This document shows positions 8,416-18,527 of a DNA stretch of 64,000 nt, one piece after another (within the stretch, counting starts at the first letter, position 1; each line of letters opens with the position of its first letter). Location: positions 124,001-188,000 of the forward strand of contig CAWCOA010000011.1 in the NCBI GenBank assembly GCA_963797085.1, read 5' to 3'. The DNA comes from JASJBU01 sp963797085. Lineage in GTDB: Bacteria; Pseudomonadota; Gammaproteobacteria; Chromatiales; Chromatiaceae. A program made the position numbers and the translations under genes. The notes below the pieces were generated by a model, which worked only from the letters and a program-made list of their open reading frames with translations, did no database searches and was not told where the DNA came from.

Positions 8416-9481
8416 GGCCTGTTAAAGGCCCGGTTTTACAGATAGCTGGGCTTCCGACCAGCGCCTTGATCGGCCGGGCGACCGCCTGGCCATGCTGCTG
8501 ATGCAGCTGTAGAAGCTCATGCGCCAAAGTCGACCAGTGGGAGCGGCCTTGCAACGCGGCCTCTTCGAGGAGTTGCCAATCCCCGTCCCCGGACCACTGC
8601 TCATAGGCCTGCTGCAACAGCGGGAACAGGGTCTTGCGCATCCCGTTCAGACCACCCACATAGAAGTGAATGGAGGCCGCATCGGCCTGTCTGATCAAGG
8701 CAGGCAGGGTCACCTGGCAGTCAGCCCAGTGGTCGCGTATCGCCCTGGCCATCAACTCCGCAGGTGTATGTGCCAGATCCATCAGCATATCGTTCCAGCC
8801 GGCACCCACGGCGCAACCCGCCTCGTACTCGCCCTGTTCATGCAGCAGCACCGCGTTGAGCTCCTTCTCGACCATCGCATCCAGTGAACCCTCCAGGTCC
8901 GCTTCGAAAGCGTAGCAGGCGAAAGCGCGACCCAGGGCGTTGTCCGGGCGGTGCCAGCGCCAGCTCTCCAGTTTTTCCCACAACAGACGGCGGAATGATT
9001 CACGGCGGATGAAGATCCGATCCCCCTGATTCATCGCGGCCGGTGCTGTGAGATCCCGCGCCAGCTCACGTCCCGAAACCCATACCGATACCCCGCCCGG
9101 CTGCTCGCGACGCTCCAGATGACCAAGAAAGAACAAGGGTTTGTTCTTCGCCCCATAGCCCGCGCTGTAGACCAGCCCCAGGGGCTCAAGCTCCGCATTG
9201 ACCGCATCCACCTCGAAGGGATCACACTCGCCGGCTGCCAGGGGCAAGGGTACAAAGTCACATTCCGACAGCGAGTGCCAGAGCGCTTCACGCTCAGTCA
9301 GCCAGTCGCCTACTGCTTCCCTGGGCAAGGCATCCTCGAAACCAAACCCCTGCTCCCAGCGAAAATACTCGCGCATTTTCATCAGATAAGTGCAGAGGCC
9401 ATAGTCCGCGCCTTGCCGGGCATCCGAGATATGGCAGTTTTTCTGCACCGCTTCACACAGCTGTAGGAGGGAGTTATTCAT
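8408..9481 (-). CDS. Conserved hypothetical protein (resembles Sfum_1244-type proteins)
   Basis: This 357-residue soluble protein has a distinctive start: CHISDARQGADYGLCTYLMKMREYFRWE. I associate this with an uncharacterised family found mainly in sulfur- and sulfate-metabolising proteobacteria (Sfum_1244-like); this is memory, not a search. No membrane helices or signal peptide are seen. The middle third contains several His/Cys residues, but no classical metal motif stands out. The 3' end overlaps the convergent gene by 8 bases. Function is unknown, and the context gives no operon partner. Confidence 0.6.
   Translation of the reverse strand: MNNSLLQLCEAVQKNCHISDARQGADYGLCTYLMKMREYFRWEQGFGFEDALPREAVGDWLTEREALWHSLSECDFVPLPLAAGECDPFEVDAVNAELEPLGLVYSAGYGAKNKPLFFLGHLERREQPGGVSVWVSGRELARDLTAPAAMNQGDRIFIRRESFRRLLWEKLESWRWHRPDNALGRAFACYAFEADLEGSLDAMVEKELNAVLLHEQGEYEAGCAVGAGWNDMLMDLAHTPAELMARAIRDHWADCQVTLPALIRQADAASIHFYVGGLNGMRKTLFPLLQQAYEQWSGDGDWQLLEEAALQGRSHWSTLAHELLQLHQQHGQAVARPIKALVGSPAICKTGPLTGPS
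8415..8437 (+). terminator. Probable rho-independent terminator between convergent genes
   Basis: An inverted repeat GGGCC-tgttaaa-GGCCC is followed by GG and four T residues. It lies immediately after the stop of the small gene and inside the 3' end of the convergent gene. The stem is short, so strength is uncertain. Confidence 0.45.
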
Positions 9482-9946
9482 GCTGACCCAGTCATCAGTT
9501 CACCTGCTTCTGACTCTACCAGAGATTCGGGGTTCCGAGCCGCTATTTTTCCCTGCCATTTGTAGGTATAGGACGGCTGGCTGCTCCCCGAATTTTATCT
9601 GTTTGCAGCTCAAGCAGTGACCGCATGGAGCAGTTTAATAAGCCCACAAACCAGAACCGTAGTTGACCACTCCATTCTGAAAGTAACAGGTTGAATTGAT
9701 GTGTAATTACCTTGATATAGCTACCCACCTGCTGGGTGAATCACGCATACGGGCTGAAGGCACGCCCACAAAGGTGTATCGCTATGTGAAATATTCTTCG
9801 AGCGACTGCCATGGCGGAATCAAGTTCCTGGGGTTAATGACGATACGTTGACAATGCCGAAAAGTGGATATTTTCGCTCGAATTCTTGAATTCCAATGAA
9901 CGGATCTCTCCTGGGAATTCAACACCACCAAGCCGGGAGTTGAAAA
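9482..9946. other. Non-coding gap upstream of the first chemoreceptor gene
   Basis: About 465 bases without a believable gene; the 61-codon minus-strand frame inside it has no ribosome site or recognisable domain. The region probably contains the divergent promoters of the hypothetical gene and the chemoreceptor. A GGGAG ribosome site lies just before the ATG at 9947. Confidence 0.35.
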
Positions 9947-11838
9947 ATGACCATTAGAACAAAAATGTTTTCAATCCTGGGGTTCGTCACCCTGCTTCTC
10001 ATTGTCATGGCGCTCACTGTCGATTACCAAACAAGGCGCTTAGGTGAGCTCAAGGACAGCCAGATCCTGGCTTCGCAACTGGCAGCCGATATGCTTGAGC
10101 TGAGGCGTAACGAAAAGGATTTCATGCTGCGCCGAGAGATCAAGTATCTCGACAAATTCGAGGATCACTATGAAGCCATGCAAGCCACCCTGTCCCGTTC
10201 AGCGCTGCCCGAGGAAAACGCCAGTTAGCCTTGCAATATCTGAAAAAATATCACACAGATTTCAGCGCTTTGGTGAATGCAGAAAAAGAGATCGGACTGA
10301 CGCCTAAAGATGGCCTGATGGGTCAGCTGCGCGCAACCGTGCATAGCGTGGAAGCAAATCTGGCTGATCTTTTCAGCTCGCTGAATGAAACGATAAGGTC
10401 AAGCTGAGGCCGGGTTCGCTGGACCCTTTATAACGCCATCATTAAGCATCACCCTGATCATTGCCGCCTTGTTGTTGTGGATGGCCATTAGCATTACCCG
10501 CCGCATCGCTCAAGTTACCAGCCATATGCAGCAAATCGCTTTGGGTGACGGCGACCTGCGCCAACGTCTGGACGGACAGGGTGGTGATGAAATCGCCGAA
10601 TTGTCGCAGGCGTTCAACACTTTCGCCGGCAAGATCCACGATATGTTGAAAAGTATCGCGGAGATGGTGGCGGACCTGGGTGAAACGGATGATCGGGTGA
10701 ATGATGCGGCTTGCGATACCGACAACAGCATGAAGTCTCTACGCACCAACACACAGTCCGTGGTGGTCGCCACCGAGGAGTTGTCAGCAACCGCGCGAGA
10801 TGTTTCCAGTAATGCCAGCAATGTGTCGGCCTCAGCACAGCAAGCCAATCAAGTGGCCAGCGAGGGACATGAAATTGTCAGGCAGGCCATCAATTCCATC
10901 AACTCATTCGCCAGTGAATTCGGTGATGCTGCAACCACGGTCACCTCGCTACGTTCCGAATCCGAAAACATCGGATCTATTCTCGATGTAATTCGCAGTA
11001 TCGCGGAGCAGACCAACCTGTTGGCGCTGAATGCAGCTATCGAGGCCGCCAGGGCGGGAGAGCAGGGCCGCGGCTTTGCCGTGGTGGCCGACGAGGTGCG
11101 CAGCCTCGCGCATCGTTCTCAGGAATCCACAAACGAGATCCAGGTATTGATAGAGCGACTGCAGAACCAGTCAGAAACGGCCATGACAAAGATCCAGAAT
11201 AGTCAGGGAAGGATCAGCGAAACAGTGACGCAAACTGAAAAGGCCGGGACCTCTCTGGCCCTCATCAACGAATCCGTCGGCACGATCAGTGATATGACCA
11301 TCCAGATCGCTACTGCAGCCGAAGAGCAGTCGGCAGTGGTTGCCGACATCAACGGCAATGTGGTTGCGATTGACAATCTCGCTAAAAAAACCATGCAAGA
11401 CGCCGAATTGACGACCGGCTTGACGGCAGATCTGGCGAGCGTCATGGCCTCGATAACCCATCAACTTAAACAGTTTCGCTTTGCCAATAACGAACAACTG
11501 GTACTGGCCCAGGCCAAGTCTGCCCATTTTGCCTGGAAAGGCCGACTGCGGGAATTCCTCGATGGAAGATCACACCTGACCCAGGACCAGGTCGTGTCGG
11601 ATCATCAATGCGACCTGGGCAAATGGTATTTCATGAGGGTCGGGAAAGGTTTGGCAACCGGCCAGAGCTTAAGGCCATCGAACAACCTCACAAGGAGATC
11701 CATCGTTTGATCCAGCATGTGATCGACCTTCAGGAAAAGGGGAATATGAGAGAAGCAGAAACGGCCTTCCAAGAGGTGGCACAGCTTTCTGATCAGATCG
11801 TACATGGCATCGATAAACTCGCTGTAACATTAAGCTGA
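9947..11838 (+). pseudogene. Methyl-accepting chemotaxis protein with CZB domain (three frameshifts)
   Basis: In order the gene encodes a membrane helix (residues 8-26), a helical periplasmic sensor with the typical RRNEKDFMLR motif, a second membrane helix (LIIAALLLWMAISIT), HAMP, the cytoplasmic signalling hairpin (EQTNLLALNAAIEAARAGEQ) and a C-terminal zinc-binding CZB domain (HFAWKGRLREFL; DHQCDLGKW; PHKEIH). Three shifts interrupt it: about 10225 (one base missing, giving a stop), about 10400 (one extra base) and about 11632 (one base missing, cutting the CZB domain). The central 413-codon frame starting at 10469 is intact, but as written has no sensor domain. CZB domains bind zinc and respond to oxidants such as hypochlorite in other bacteria. 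Decay or sequencing error are both possible. Confidence 0.75.
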
Positions 11839-11997
11839 TCTTACTGAACCAACACTGAGGGCTGATTGGTTTCCTAGACCCGCTGGGGACCAGGCAATAG
11901 CGACCACTCCCAGTCCTTGAGTTTTTGCAAAGAATTGTCGTGGGACAACGACACATGTCTTGGTAACTTCATCAAAAACGCACCGGAGAAATACAAC

Positions 11998-13123
11998 ATG
12001 AACTTTTTTGAGCAGCTGTCAATCAAGGCGCATTCATTGATGTCACTCGGTTTCTCACTCACATTGATGGTGGCCATCGGTGCACTGGGACTAATCAGCA
12101 TTGAGAAGTCAGAAGTGGTAATTCAGGACCTGCATTTGGACATGCAGCACAGCTTCCATGTCGGTGAGATCTTCGACCACCTGGGGCAGACGCAGGTCCA
12201 GCTCATGCTGGCCCTGCAGCACGATCCCGGGAACAAACTGTCCAGCATGCACAGGCACCCCATCTCGCTGCACCTCGACCAGGCGCTGGCCAATGAATCG
12301 CATGTCGAGCATGCCCGCCAGTCGATCAATAACTCAGACCTGGACAACCAGGAAACCAAGCATACTGAACCTTTAACCGGACCCATCGTATCCTGCTGAA
12401 TGAGGGCTATAAACCTGCAATCGCGGCGCTCAAGACAGGCGACTTCGTAACCGCGACGCGCATCCTCACCGATGCCGAAAAGGTTGGCAAGCGTTTCCTG
12501 GAAGCAGAACAAGCAGCCGAAAAGGTATTGCAGCACCAGCAGGATAAGGCAGAGGCGGAATTTCGCCCAGGCGGAAGACCGTTATCATGCAGTGCTTGGC
12601 TGGATAGTTGATCTGATTATCCTTGGCAGCCTGCTCAGTGGCACGCTCGCCTTTGCCATCATTGGCGGCATTTCACGCTCTATCAAGACGCTGGATCAGG
12701 TCACGACATCGCTGGCGGACGGCGATCTCAGGGCCAGAGTTTAAAAGCAACAGCAAAGATGAACTGGCCCATATCGCTGAGCAGTTCAACCAGGTTGCCG
12801 AGCAGACCAACCTGCTGGCGCTGAATGCCGTTATTGAAGCCGCCAGGGCCGGCGAGCAGGGCCGGGGCTTCGCGATGATGGCAGACGAAGTGCGTACCCT
12901 GGCCTCCCGCACCCAGGAGTCCACCGAAGAGATCCAGAACATGATCTCGCGTCTGCAGACCGGTGCCGCCGAGGCCTTGCAGGTCATGGAATCCGGCTGC
13001 AACCTGGCCAGTGCGGGCGTGGAGCAGGCAGCCGAGACGAGCGCCGCCCTGGAGACGATCACCGCGGCAGTCGACCAGATCACCGAGATGAACATCGAGG
13101 TTGCCAGCTCCAGCGAGTGTTAA
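11998..13123 (+). pseudogene. Degraded methyl-accepting chemotaxis protein
   Basis: The start (ATG at 11998, after GGAG) is followed by a membrane helix (LTLMVAIGALGLISI) and a helical sensor region. The frame then shifts at about 12365, 12565 and 12738. A second helix and HAMP segment (ISRSIKTLDQVTTSLADGDL) are still readable. At about 12793 the HAMP end (AEQFNQ) runs directly into the tip of the signalling hairpin (VAEQTNLLALNAVIEAARAG). Roughly 110-120 residues that should lie between them are missing, judged against the intact neighbour. The protein also stops early (ASSSEC). Deletion plus shifts make this a true pseudogene rather than a sequencing artefact. Confidence 0.8.
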
Positions 13124-13164
13124 CAGATAGGGTGGATCAGGTCGAGCCGATAAACTGGCGCCGA

Positions 13165-15036
13165 TCAAAGGCGAAAGTGGCCGACGATTCCCGCCAGCTT
13201 ATCGGATAGGGTGCCGAGATTTTTCCCGGCTTCAGTGACTTCCTGGGTCTGCCGTTCTGCGACTTCACTGCCTTGTTCCATGTCGACCACATTGGTGTTG
13301 ATTTCACTAGCCACCATTGACTGTTCTTCTATCGCACTGGCTATCTGAGTATTCAGATCCCCAATCTGTTCAGCGGCTTTTTTAATCTCTGTCAGGGCAG
13401 TCTCGGCGTCCCGCACCTGGCTCACGGTGTTACCAGTCATTTGATGGCCGGACTTCATCAGCTGTACAACCTGGTCAGTACCATCCTTGAGTGACTCGAT
13501 CAGCGCATTGATCTCTTCGGTCGACTGTTGAGTACGATTCGCCAGGGTGCGCACCTCGTCGGCAACCACAGCAAAACCTCTGCCGTGCTCACCGGCTCGG
13601 GCGGCTTCGATACTGGCATTCAGCGCCAGCAGGTTGGTCTGCTCGGCAATACTCCTTATCACATCGAGAATGCCCGCAATGTCCCGGCCATTGTCCTCCA
13701 AGCGATGGACCGCACCGGCGGCCTCATCCATGCGGCCTTTGAGGTCGTCTACGGAACTACCCACCTGACCGACCAGATCCGCACCCACTCTGACCTGCTT
13801 CCCGGCTCCTCTGGCTGCGCTGGCGGCAGCCTCCGTATTTCTCGCAATATCCTGAATGGTGGCAGTCATCTCACCCAGAGAGCGAGCGGCCCCTTGGGTT
13901 TTCAGGAGTTGTTGCCGGTTCTGGCTACTGGCTTCTTCACTATTCTCATGCAGGCTATGCGCAGAATCTGTCAACTGACTAGAGGCATTCAGGATTTCGC
14001 TGATCAGGGAACGCAGGTGCTGCACCATATCGCACATCCCCTCGGTCAGCAGTCCGGTTTCATCATGCCGATGCCGTCCTACTGCCGCGCAGGTTGACAG
14101 GTCACCTGCGGAGATATCGTGCATGGTATCGACAACCTCATTAAGCGGACGAAAAGAGCGTTTACCAAACCAATAGGTCAGGAACGAGGTCCCCAGCAGG
14201 ATACAGACAACCGCCACCAGAGAGATAAACTCCAGCCGCGCCTGGGTTGCATAAGTATCCGTATGGTCTTGAGCTGTCAGCAAAGAGGCAATGGTTTCAC
14301 CTTGAAGATTTTGGATTGGCAGGTTGACCAAAACATGGTAACTGCCTGCTTCTTTGACGATTTCCAGGTCATCCTGCCGTTCACTAAAGTCCACAGTGGG
14401 AAATTTCGTATCTCCATTATTACTACCGATAAGTTCGGGCTTTTCATTCAGGTCTTTGATCATCACCATGGATTGATCGCTGTTCTGAAAATCGTCCAGG
14501 ATGACCTGCAGATCCTTGCTGTATACCGCTACACCTTTGATCTTGCCCCGGGCAAAGACAGGAAACGACAGCACTGCCATCAGCTTGCCGTCATCATCGT
14601 AGTCGACGCCCTGCTTGACCAGCTTTTCCTTAGCTGCGTCCATGACCAATTGTTTGCGTGTCTTACCGCTAAAGCCATCAGGTATGGCTACCAGATAATT
14701 ACCTTGCAGGTCGACGATCTGTAAACGGTCGATGCTACCGACACTGGCCAGGGTATTGTGAGTCGTTCTCGCCGCCTCCTGCAGACTGTCCAAGTCCTTA
14801 GATCGCAAGGCTTTGGTCAAGGCCCGGTCCCGGCTCACGGCCTTCATTTCGGGGGATAATTTCTCAAAGTAGCTCTCCACCACTTTGTTCCAGAGGACCT
14901 TTTTACCCGCTATGCTGGCCTCCACATAGCGGGAATGGGAGGCCCGTTGCGAAAGCTCCCAAGTCGTAATCAGGACCAGCGCGACGATCAATGTCGCGCC
15001 AATGGACATCAGGGTAAGGCGTAGACGCAGTGTCAT
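13165..15036 (-). CDS. Methyl-accepting chemotaxis protein (Cache-type sensor)
   Basis: This intact chemoreceptor of 623 residues has a first membrane helix (about 8-28) and a periplasmic sensor of about 240 residues with a Cache-like pattern (DLQGNYLVAIPDGFSG; GVAVYSKDLQVILDDF). A second helix (about 272-290), HAMP, and the full cytoplasmic coiled coil with the conserved tip (AEQTNLLALNASIEAARAGE) follow. No CheR-tethering pentapeptide is seen at the C-terminus. The ligand is unknown; Cache sensors often bind organic acids or amino acids. It converges on the degraded receptor gene and is the only complete receptor of the three here. The rhodanese gene lies 36 bases upstream on the same strand. 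Confidence 0.9.
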   Translation of the reverse strand: MTLRLRLTLMSIGATLIVALVLITTWELSQRASHSRYVEASIAGKKVLWNKVVESYFEKLSPEMKAVSRDRALTKALRSKDLDSLQEAARTTHNTLASVGSIDRLQIVDLQGNYLVAIPDGFSGKTRKQLVMDAAKEKLVKQGVDYDDDGKLMAVLSFPVFARGKIKGVAVYSKDLQVILDDFQNSDQSMVMIKDLNEKPELIGSNNGDTKFPTVDFSERQDDLEIVKEAGSYHVLVNLPIQNLQGETIASLLTAQDHTDTYATQARLEFISLVAVVCILLGTSFLTYWFGKRSFRPLNEVVDTMHDISAGDLSTCAAVGRHRHDETGLLTEGMCDMVQHLRSLISEILNASSQLTDSAHSLHENSEEASSQNRQQLLKTQGAARSLGEMTATIQDIARNTEAAASAARGAGKQVRVGADLVGQVGSSVDDLKGRMDEAAGAVHRLEDNGRDIAGILDVIRSIAEQTNLLALNASIEAARAGEHGRGFAVVADEVRTLANRTQQSTEEINALIESLKDGTDQVVQLMKSGHQMTGNTVSQVRDAETALTEIKKAAEQIGDLNTQIASAIEEQSMVASEINTNVVDMEQGSEVAERQTQEVTEAGKNLGTLSDKLAGIVGHFRL

Positions 15037-15072
15037 CCGAAGGACCTCGAGGCTGATTTAACCGACTGGTTT

Positions 15073-15495
15073 CTATTCTGTGGGATAACCTGCTTTCTGC
15101 CAGGCAGGAAAGCCGCCACGAAAATAGTAAACACGGGTATATCCCCAATCCAGTGCTTTCTCAGATGCCTTGGCGCTTCTTGGGCAGCGGATACCACTGC
15201 AATAGAAGACTACAGCCTCATCGGTGCCCACCTCATTCATCAATGCCTCCTTCGAGAAGGCTGTCTTGAAATCCAGGTGGATCGCACCTGGAATACGCCC
15301 TGCATTCCAGGCAGGGTCTTTGCGAAGATCGACAAAAGCGGCCTCATCCTCGAAGAGCTTTTTCGCCGCTGCAGCATCCACGGTGGTGGCACCGGGTACG
15401 GTTTCCGGGGTTGATTTGACCAGTTCCGATGCAGCAAAAACCGGTATGGCGAAGAAAAACATTAATGACAGGCAATAGGTGAATCTACGATTCAT
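15073..15495 (-). CDS. Periplasmic rhodanese-like sulfurtransferase
   Basis: This small single-domain rhodanese has 140 residues from the ATG at 15495, chosen because GTGGAGT lies just upstream and it directly precedes a signal peptide (RRFTYCLSLMFFFAIPVFAA). The active-site loop reads YCSGIRCPRS, with the catalytic Cys in the usual C-x-x-x-x-C/R arrangement, and GGFPAWQKAGYP closes the fold. It would move sulfane sulfur between thiosulfate or persulfides and acceptors in the periplasm, which fits a sulfur oxidiser. It may be co-transcribed with the chemoreceptor downstream, hinting at sulfur-related sensing; that link is inference. Confidence 0.85.
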   Translation of the reverse strand: MNRRFTYCLSLMFFFAIPVFAASELVKSTPETVPGATTVDAAAAKKLFEDEAAFVDLRKDPAWNAGRIPGAIHLDFKTAFSKEALMNEVGTDEAVVFYCSGIRCPRSAKASEKALDWGYTRVYYFRGGFPAWQKAGYPTE

Positions 15496-15659
15496 GAGTC
15501 CACTCCACAAATTAAAGTATGCTGAAAGATTGATGCCATCTATTCTGCTATGAGAAACAGAGAGGAATAGAACTGCCAGGTTTCTGTACAGACTAACTCG
15601 GCTATGGAATTGGATTCTTTAATCGCAGGAGAGTTGGTAAGGATCCTGTTCGAGACATT

Positions 15660-16715
15660 TTATTTCACGGCTGGAGCATCAACCAATAACAGCTCCCTGA
15701 GCAGCACGGTGGCATAGCAGCCGGCAGGCAGGCTGAAGGCCAACAGCAGCTGGCTATCTTGGGGAAAGCTCCAGGTCAGATCTGCAACCCCGATACGCAA
15801 GGCACGACGATCCTGTTCCAGCCCGACATGCTCCAGACCGTTGCGCCAGCTCGTGTAGGATTCCAGGGCTGTCTCCTCTAACGCCAAAACCTCAGCAGTT
15901 ACCAGCGCACGGCCACGCCCCCAGAGCGGGCCGGAGGGATGGAGTTCCATTGCCCGACAACGCCGGGTGATTTCAGCATCCACATCCTGAATATCAAACC
16001 CCGAGCGACTACCCGCCAGTTTCACATGCTCACCACTGATCGGCAGGTTCCAATTCCCCTGCTCGATGCGCGCGGCCAACACCTCATTGAAGAGTTGGGA
16101 ACGGGCAGCTGAGATCAGCAACCCCCGCAGTTTGCGCTCCACCCGACCCAACCTGCGCGCAAAAAGGGCATCTGCCTGGTGCAGGTTGCCGTAGCCATGC
16201 CCAAAGCGCTGCTCTCCGAAATAGTTGGGCATACCCTCTGCCTGGATTTGTTGCAGGCGTTTTTCCAGACCGCTGGCATCTGCATCCAGCTCACGGATCA
16301 GCAAACGGAAGCGATTACCCTGCAGGGCGCCGATGCGCAGTTTGCGGCCATGCCGTGCAGCCCTGAGCAGCTCGATCTGCGCAGACTCCAGCGCCTGCCA
16401 GTCCGGTTCCGGCTGTCCGGCCAGGCGTACCGAGAACCATTGGCTGGTGACTGCATGGCGATCTTTCATGCCGGCATAGCTCACATCCCGTTTGGGAACA
16501 CCCGCCAGCCGGGCAATCTGCCCGGCGAGCCACAGGGTATTGGTTTCCCGCTTGCGCAGATGCAGCATGACATGTTCGCCCTCTCCATCCGGCTCGAAGC
16601 CGAGGTCCTCTTCAACCTGAAAGTCATCCGCTGTGCTGCGGATGATTCCCCGGCCTGCCGGACCACCAAAAGCATGGGGCATCTCCGCCAGGGTTTTCCA
16701 GACCACAACAGACAA
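15660..16715 (-). CDS. truD: tRNA pseudouridine(13) synthase TruD
   Basis: TruD isomerises uridine 13 in tRNA-Glu to pseudouridine. The 351-residue length is normal. The catalytic Asp lies in YAGMKDRHAVTSQWFSV, and FRLLIREL and PNYFGEQRFG are family hallmarks. It begins at a TTG at 16715, six bases past the ispF stop, with AGGAG upstream; a GTG three codons on is an alternative. It is the last gene of the ispD-ispF-truD run found in many gammaproteobacteria, where survival genes such as surE/pcm often follow. They are absent here, replaced by the rhodanese and chemoreceptor genes. Confidence 0.93.
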   Translation of the reverse strand: MSVVVWKTLAEMPHAFGGPAGRGIIRSTADDFQVEEDLGFEPDGEGEHVMLHLRKRETNTLWLAGQIARLAGVPKRDVSYAGMKDRHAVTSQWFSVRLAGQPEPDWQALESAQIELLRAARHGRKLRIGALQGNRFRLLIRELDADASGLEKRLQQIQAEGMPNYFGEQRFGHGYGNLHQADALFARRLGRVERKLRGLLISAARSQLFNEVLAARIEQGNWNLPISGEHVKLAGSRSGFDIQDVDAEITRRCRAMELHPSGPLWGRGRALVTAEVLALEETALESYTSWRNGLEHVGLEQDRRALRIGVADLTWSFPQDSQLLLAFSLPAGCYATVLLRELLLVDAPAVK

Positions 16716-16720
16716 GCGGC

Positions 16721-17191
16721 CTACTCCTGCAGCAGCGCAACGGCATAAGCAGCAATGCCTTCGCCCCGCCCGGTGAAGCCCATTCCTTCAGTGGTGGTCG
16801 CCTTGACATTGACCCGGCAGAATTCGATGTGCAGATCGGCCGCCAGACGACCGCGCATGGTCTCAATGTAAGGCGCCAGCTTGGGTTTCTGCGCAACAAG
16901 AGTCAGATCCACATTGCCCACCTCGAGTCCGGCCAGATGCAGACGCTCAACAATTTTTCGCAACAGGATGCGACTGTCGATACCGGCATAGGCTGCATCG
17001 GTATCCGGGAATTGCTGGCCGATATCACCCAGGCCGGCGGCACCCAGCAAGGCATCGCACAAGGCATGAATCAATACATCTCCATCGGAATGGGCCTGTA
17101 ATCCCTGATCATGATCGATTTCCACCCCTCCCAGCACCAATCTGCCGCCGTCTTCGAACCGATGAGCATCATAACCCTGACCAATCCGCAT
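16721..17191 (-). CDS. ispF: 2-C-methyl-D-erythritol 2,4-cyclodiphosphate synthase
   Basis: IspF catalyses the fifth step of the MEP isoprenoid pathway, closing CDP-methylerythritol 2-phosphate to the cyclodiphosphate with release of CMP. The 156-residue protein starts at the ATG at 17191 (MRIGQGYDAHRF), preceded by a perfect AGGAGG; the 34 codons upstream are spurious. The zinc ligands Asp/His in GYDAHRF, the HSDGDVLIHALCDALLGA segment and the GDIGQQFPDTD loop are all present. It is read together with truD, and ispD lies on the same strand beyond the inserted HDOD gene. Confidence 0.95.
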   Translation of the reverse strand: MRIGQGYDAHRFEDGGRLVLGGVEIDHDQGLQAHSDGDVLIHALCDALLGAAGLGDIGQQFPDTDAAYAGIDSRILLRKIVERLHLAGLEVGNVDLTLVAQKPKLAPYIETMRGRLAADLHIEFCRVNVKATTTEGMGFTGRGEGIAAYAVALLQE

Positions 17192-17270
17192 ACTTACCTC
17201 CTGATTTAAAGTGTTCCCCAGCAATGACGCTATAGGATCTATCAATAAAAAGTGGATTGTATACCCTGAT

Positions 17271-18527
17271 ATGAATGGAATAGTAACCCCCATCGAAGCC
17301 CATCAACTGAGACAGTTCAAACCACTGACTGATCTCCCGAGCCGGGTTCTCGAATATGTTGCTGACCAAACCCAGCTCGTGAACCTGGCTCCGGGCAGCA
17401 TCATCCAGACTCTGGGGGAAGTGGATGACCAGGTCAGCTACCTGCTGCAAGGTGATGTCGAAACACAGACTGAAGAAGGCGCACCACATCGATTGAGCGC
17501 TGCGACGAAACGCAGTCAACAGCCCTTGTCGACCCAACAACCCTTTGAGCTTTCGGCAAGAGCCATCGGTGCGGTGACCCTGCTGAAACTGCCGAAAGAA
17601 CTGTACGACGGCATCAGCCGACTACCCACCACTAAAACCGTCGATCCAGGCTGGACGACCGAACGCCACGATACCGATGTCAGAGAGACCGAGATCTACT
17701 GGGAGTTTTATGAGACGGTCAGGGAGGGGAAACTGGAACTGCCGAGCATGCCGGACATGGCCATGCGCATCGCCAAGGTTATCAATAATCCGGATACCGA
17801 CAGTGAAGATATCGCTCGGGTTATCCAGGCAGACCCTACCGTCGCAGCGCGCCTGGTCAGCGTCGTCAACAGCGCCGCCTACCGGGGCCAATCAACCATC
17901 AACAGTATAGCGGATGCAGTCACTCGCCTGGGGCGTAATGTGATCCACAACCTGGTGATCAGCTTTGCCCTGGGTTCATTGTTCCGCAGCCGTTCAATAA
18001 CGCTACAGAGCCGCATGCACTCACAATGGAAACATGCCTGCCATGTCGCAGCGATCAGCAATGAGTTGGGCAGGGTTACTCCCGGCAAAAGCGCCGACCA
18101 TGCCCTGCTCTGTGGATTGGTGCATGATATCGGCGCGCTGCCTATTATCAGCAGCGCCCGCAGTCATCCTGAAATCGCTGAAAACTCCCAAATCTTGGAC
18201 CAGACTATCGACAACCTTAAAGCCGAAGTCGGGGCGATGGTGCTCAGAAAGTGGGGGTTTGCCGATGACTTCATTCACGCAGCCCTGCACAGTGAAGACT
18301 GGATGCAGGACACCAGTGATGAACCCAGTTATCTGGACCTGGTGCTGGTGGCCCAACTGCATGCCTGCATCGGCACTGCGAAGATGCAGCAGTTGCCACG
18401 CCTGGACCTGGTTCCTGCTTTCCATAAACTCGCCTTGGGTAGACTTACGCCACGCCACTCGATTGGCATCCTGGAGAACGCCAAGGATCAGATCAGAGAA
18501 TTGAAGGCGCTGCTCTCAGGTAGTTGA
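17271..18527 (+). CDS. HDOD-domain signalling protein with degenerate cNMP-like N-terminus
   Basis: The protein has 418 residues from the ATG at 17271; an in-frame GTG at 17211 would add 20. Residues about 15-130 look like a worn cyclic-nucleotide-binding fold (VNLAPGSIIQTLGEVDDQVSYLLQGDVE). Residues about 165-360 are an HDOD domain (ELPSMPDMAMRIAKVINNPD; LLCGLVHDIGALPI). HDOD proteins resemble HD hydrolases that have lost catalytic metal ligands and act in signalling and stress or motility control. It lies on the plus strand between ispF and ispD, both on the minus strand, and its 3' end overlaps ispD by 12 bases, so it was inserted into an otherwise conserved operon. Its partner is unknown. 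Confidence 0.8.
   Translation: MNGIVTPIEAHQLRQFKPLTDLPSRVLEYVADQTQLVNLAPGSIIQTLGEVDDQVSYLLQGDVETQTEEGAPHRLSAATKRSQQPLSTQQPFELSARAIGAVTLLKLPKELYDGISRLPTTKTVDPGWTTERHDTDVRETEIYWEFYETVREGKLELPSMPDMAMRIAKVINNPDTDSEDIARVIQADPTVAARLVSVVNSAAYRGQSTINSIADAVTRLGRNVIHNLVISFALGSLFRSRSITLQSRMHSQWKHACHVAAISNELGRVTPGKSADHALLCGLVHDIGALPIISSARSHPEIAENSQILDQTIDNLKAEVGAMVLRKWGFADDFIHAALHSEDWMQDTSDEPSYLDLVLVAQLHACIGTAKMQQLPRLDLVPAFHKLALGRLTPRHSIGILENAKDQIRELKALLSGS

Noticed and set aside
9720..9900. Cyclic-di-GMP riboswitch before the chemoreceptor gene
   Set aside because: A few bases resemble the GEMM core, but the tetraloop and receptor helices are absent.
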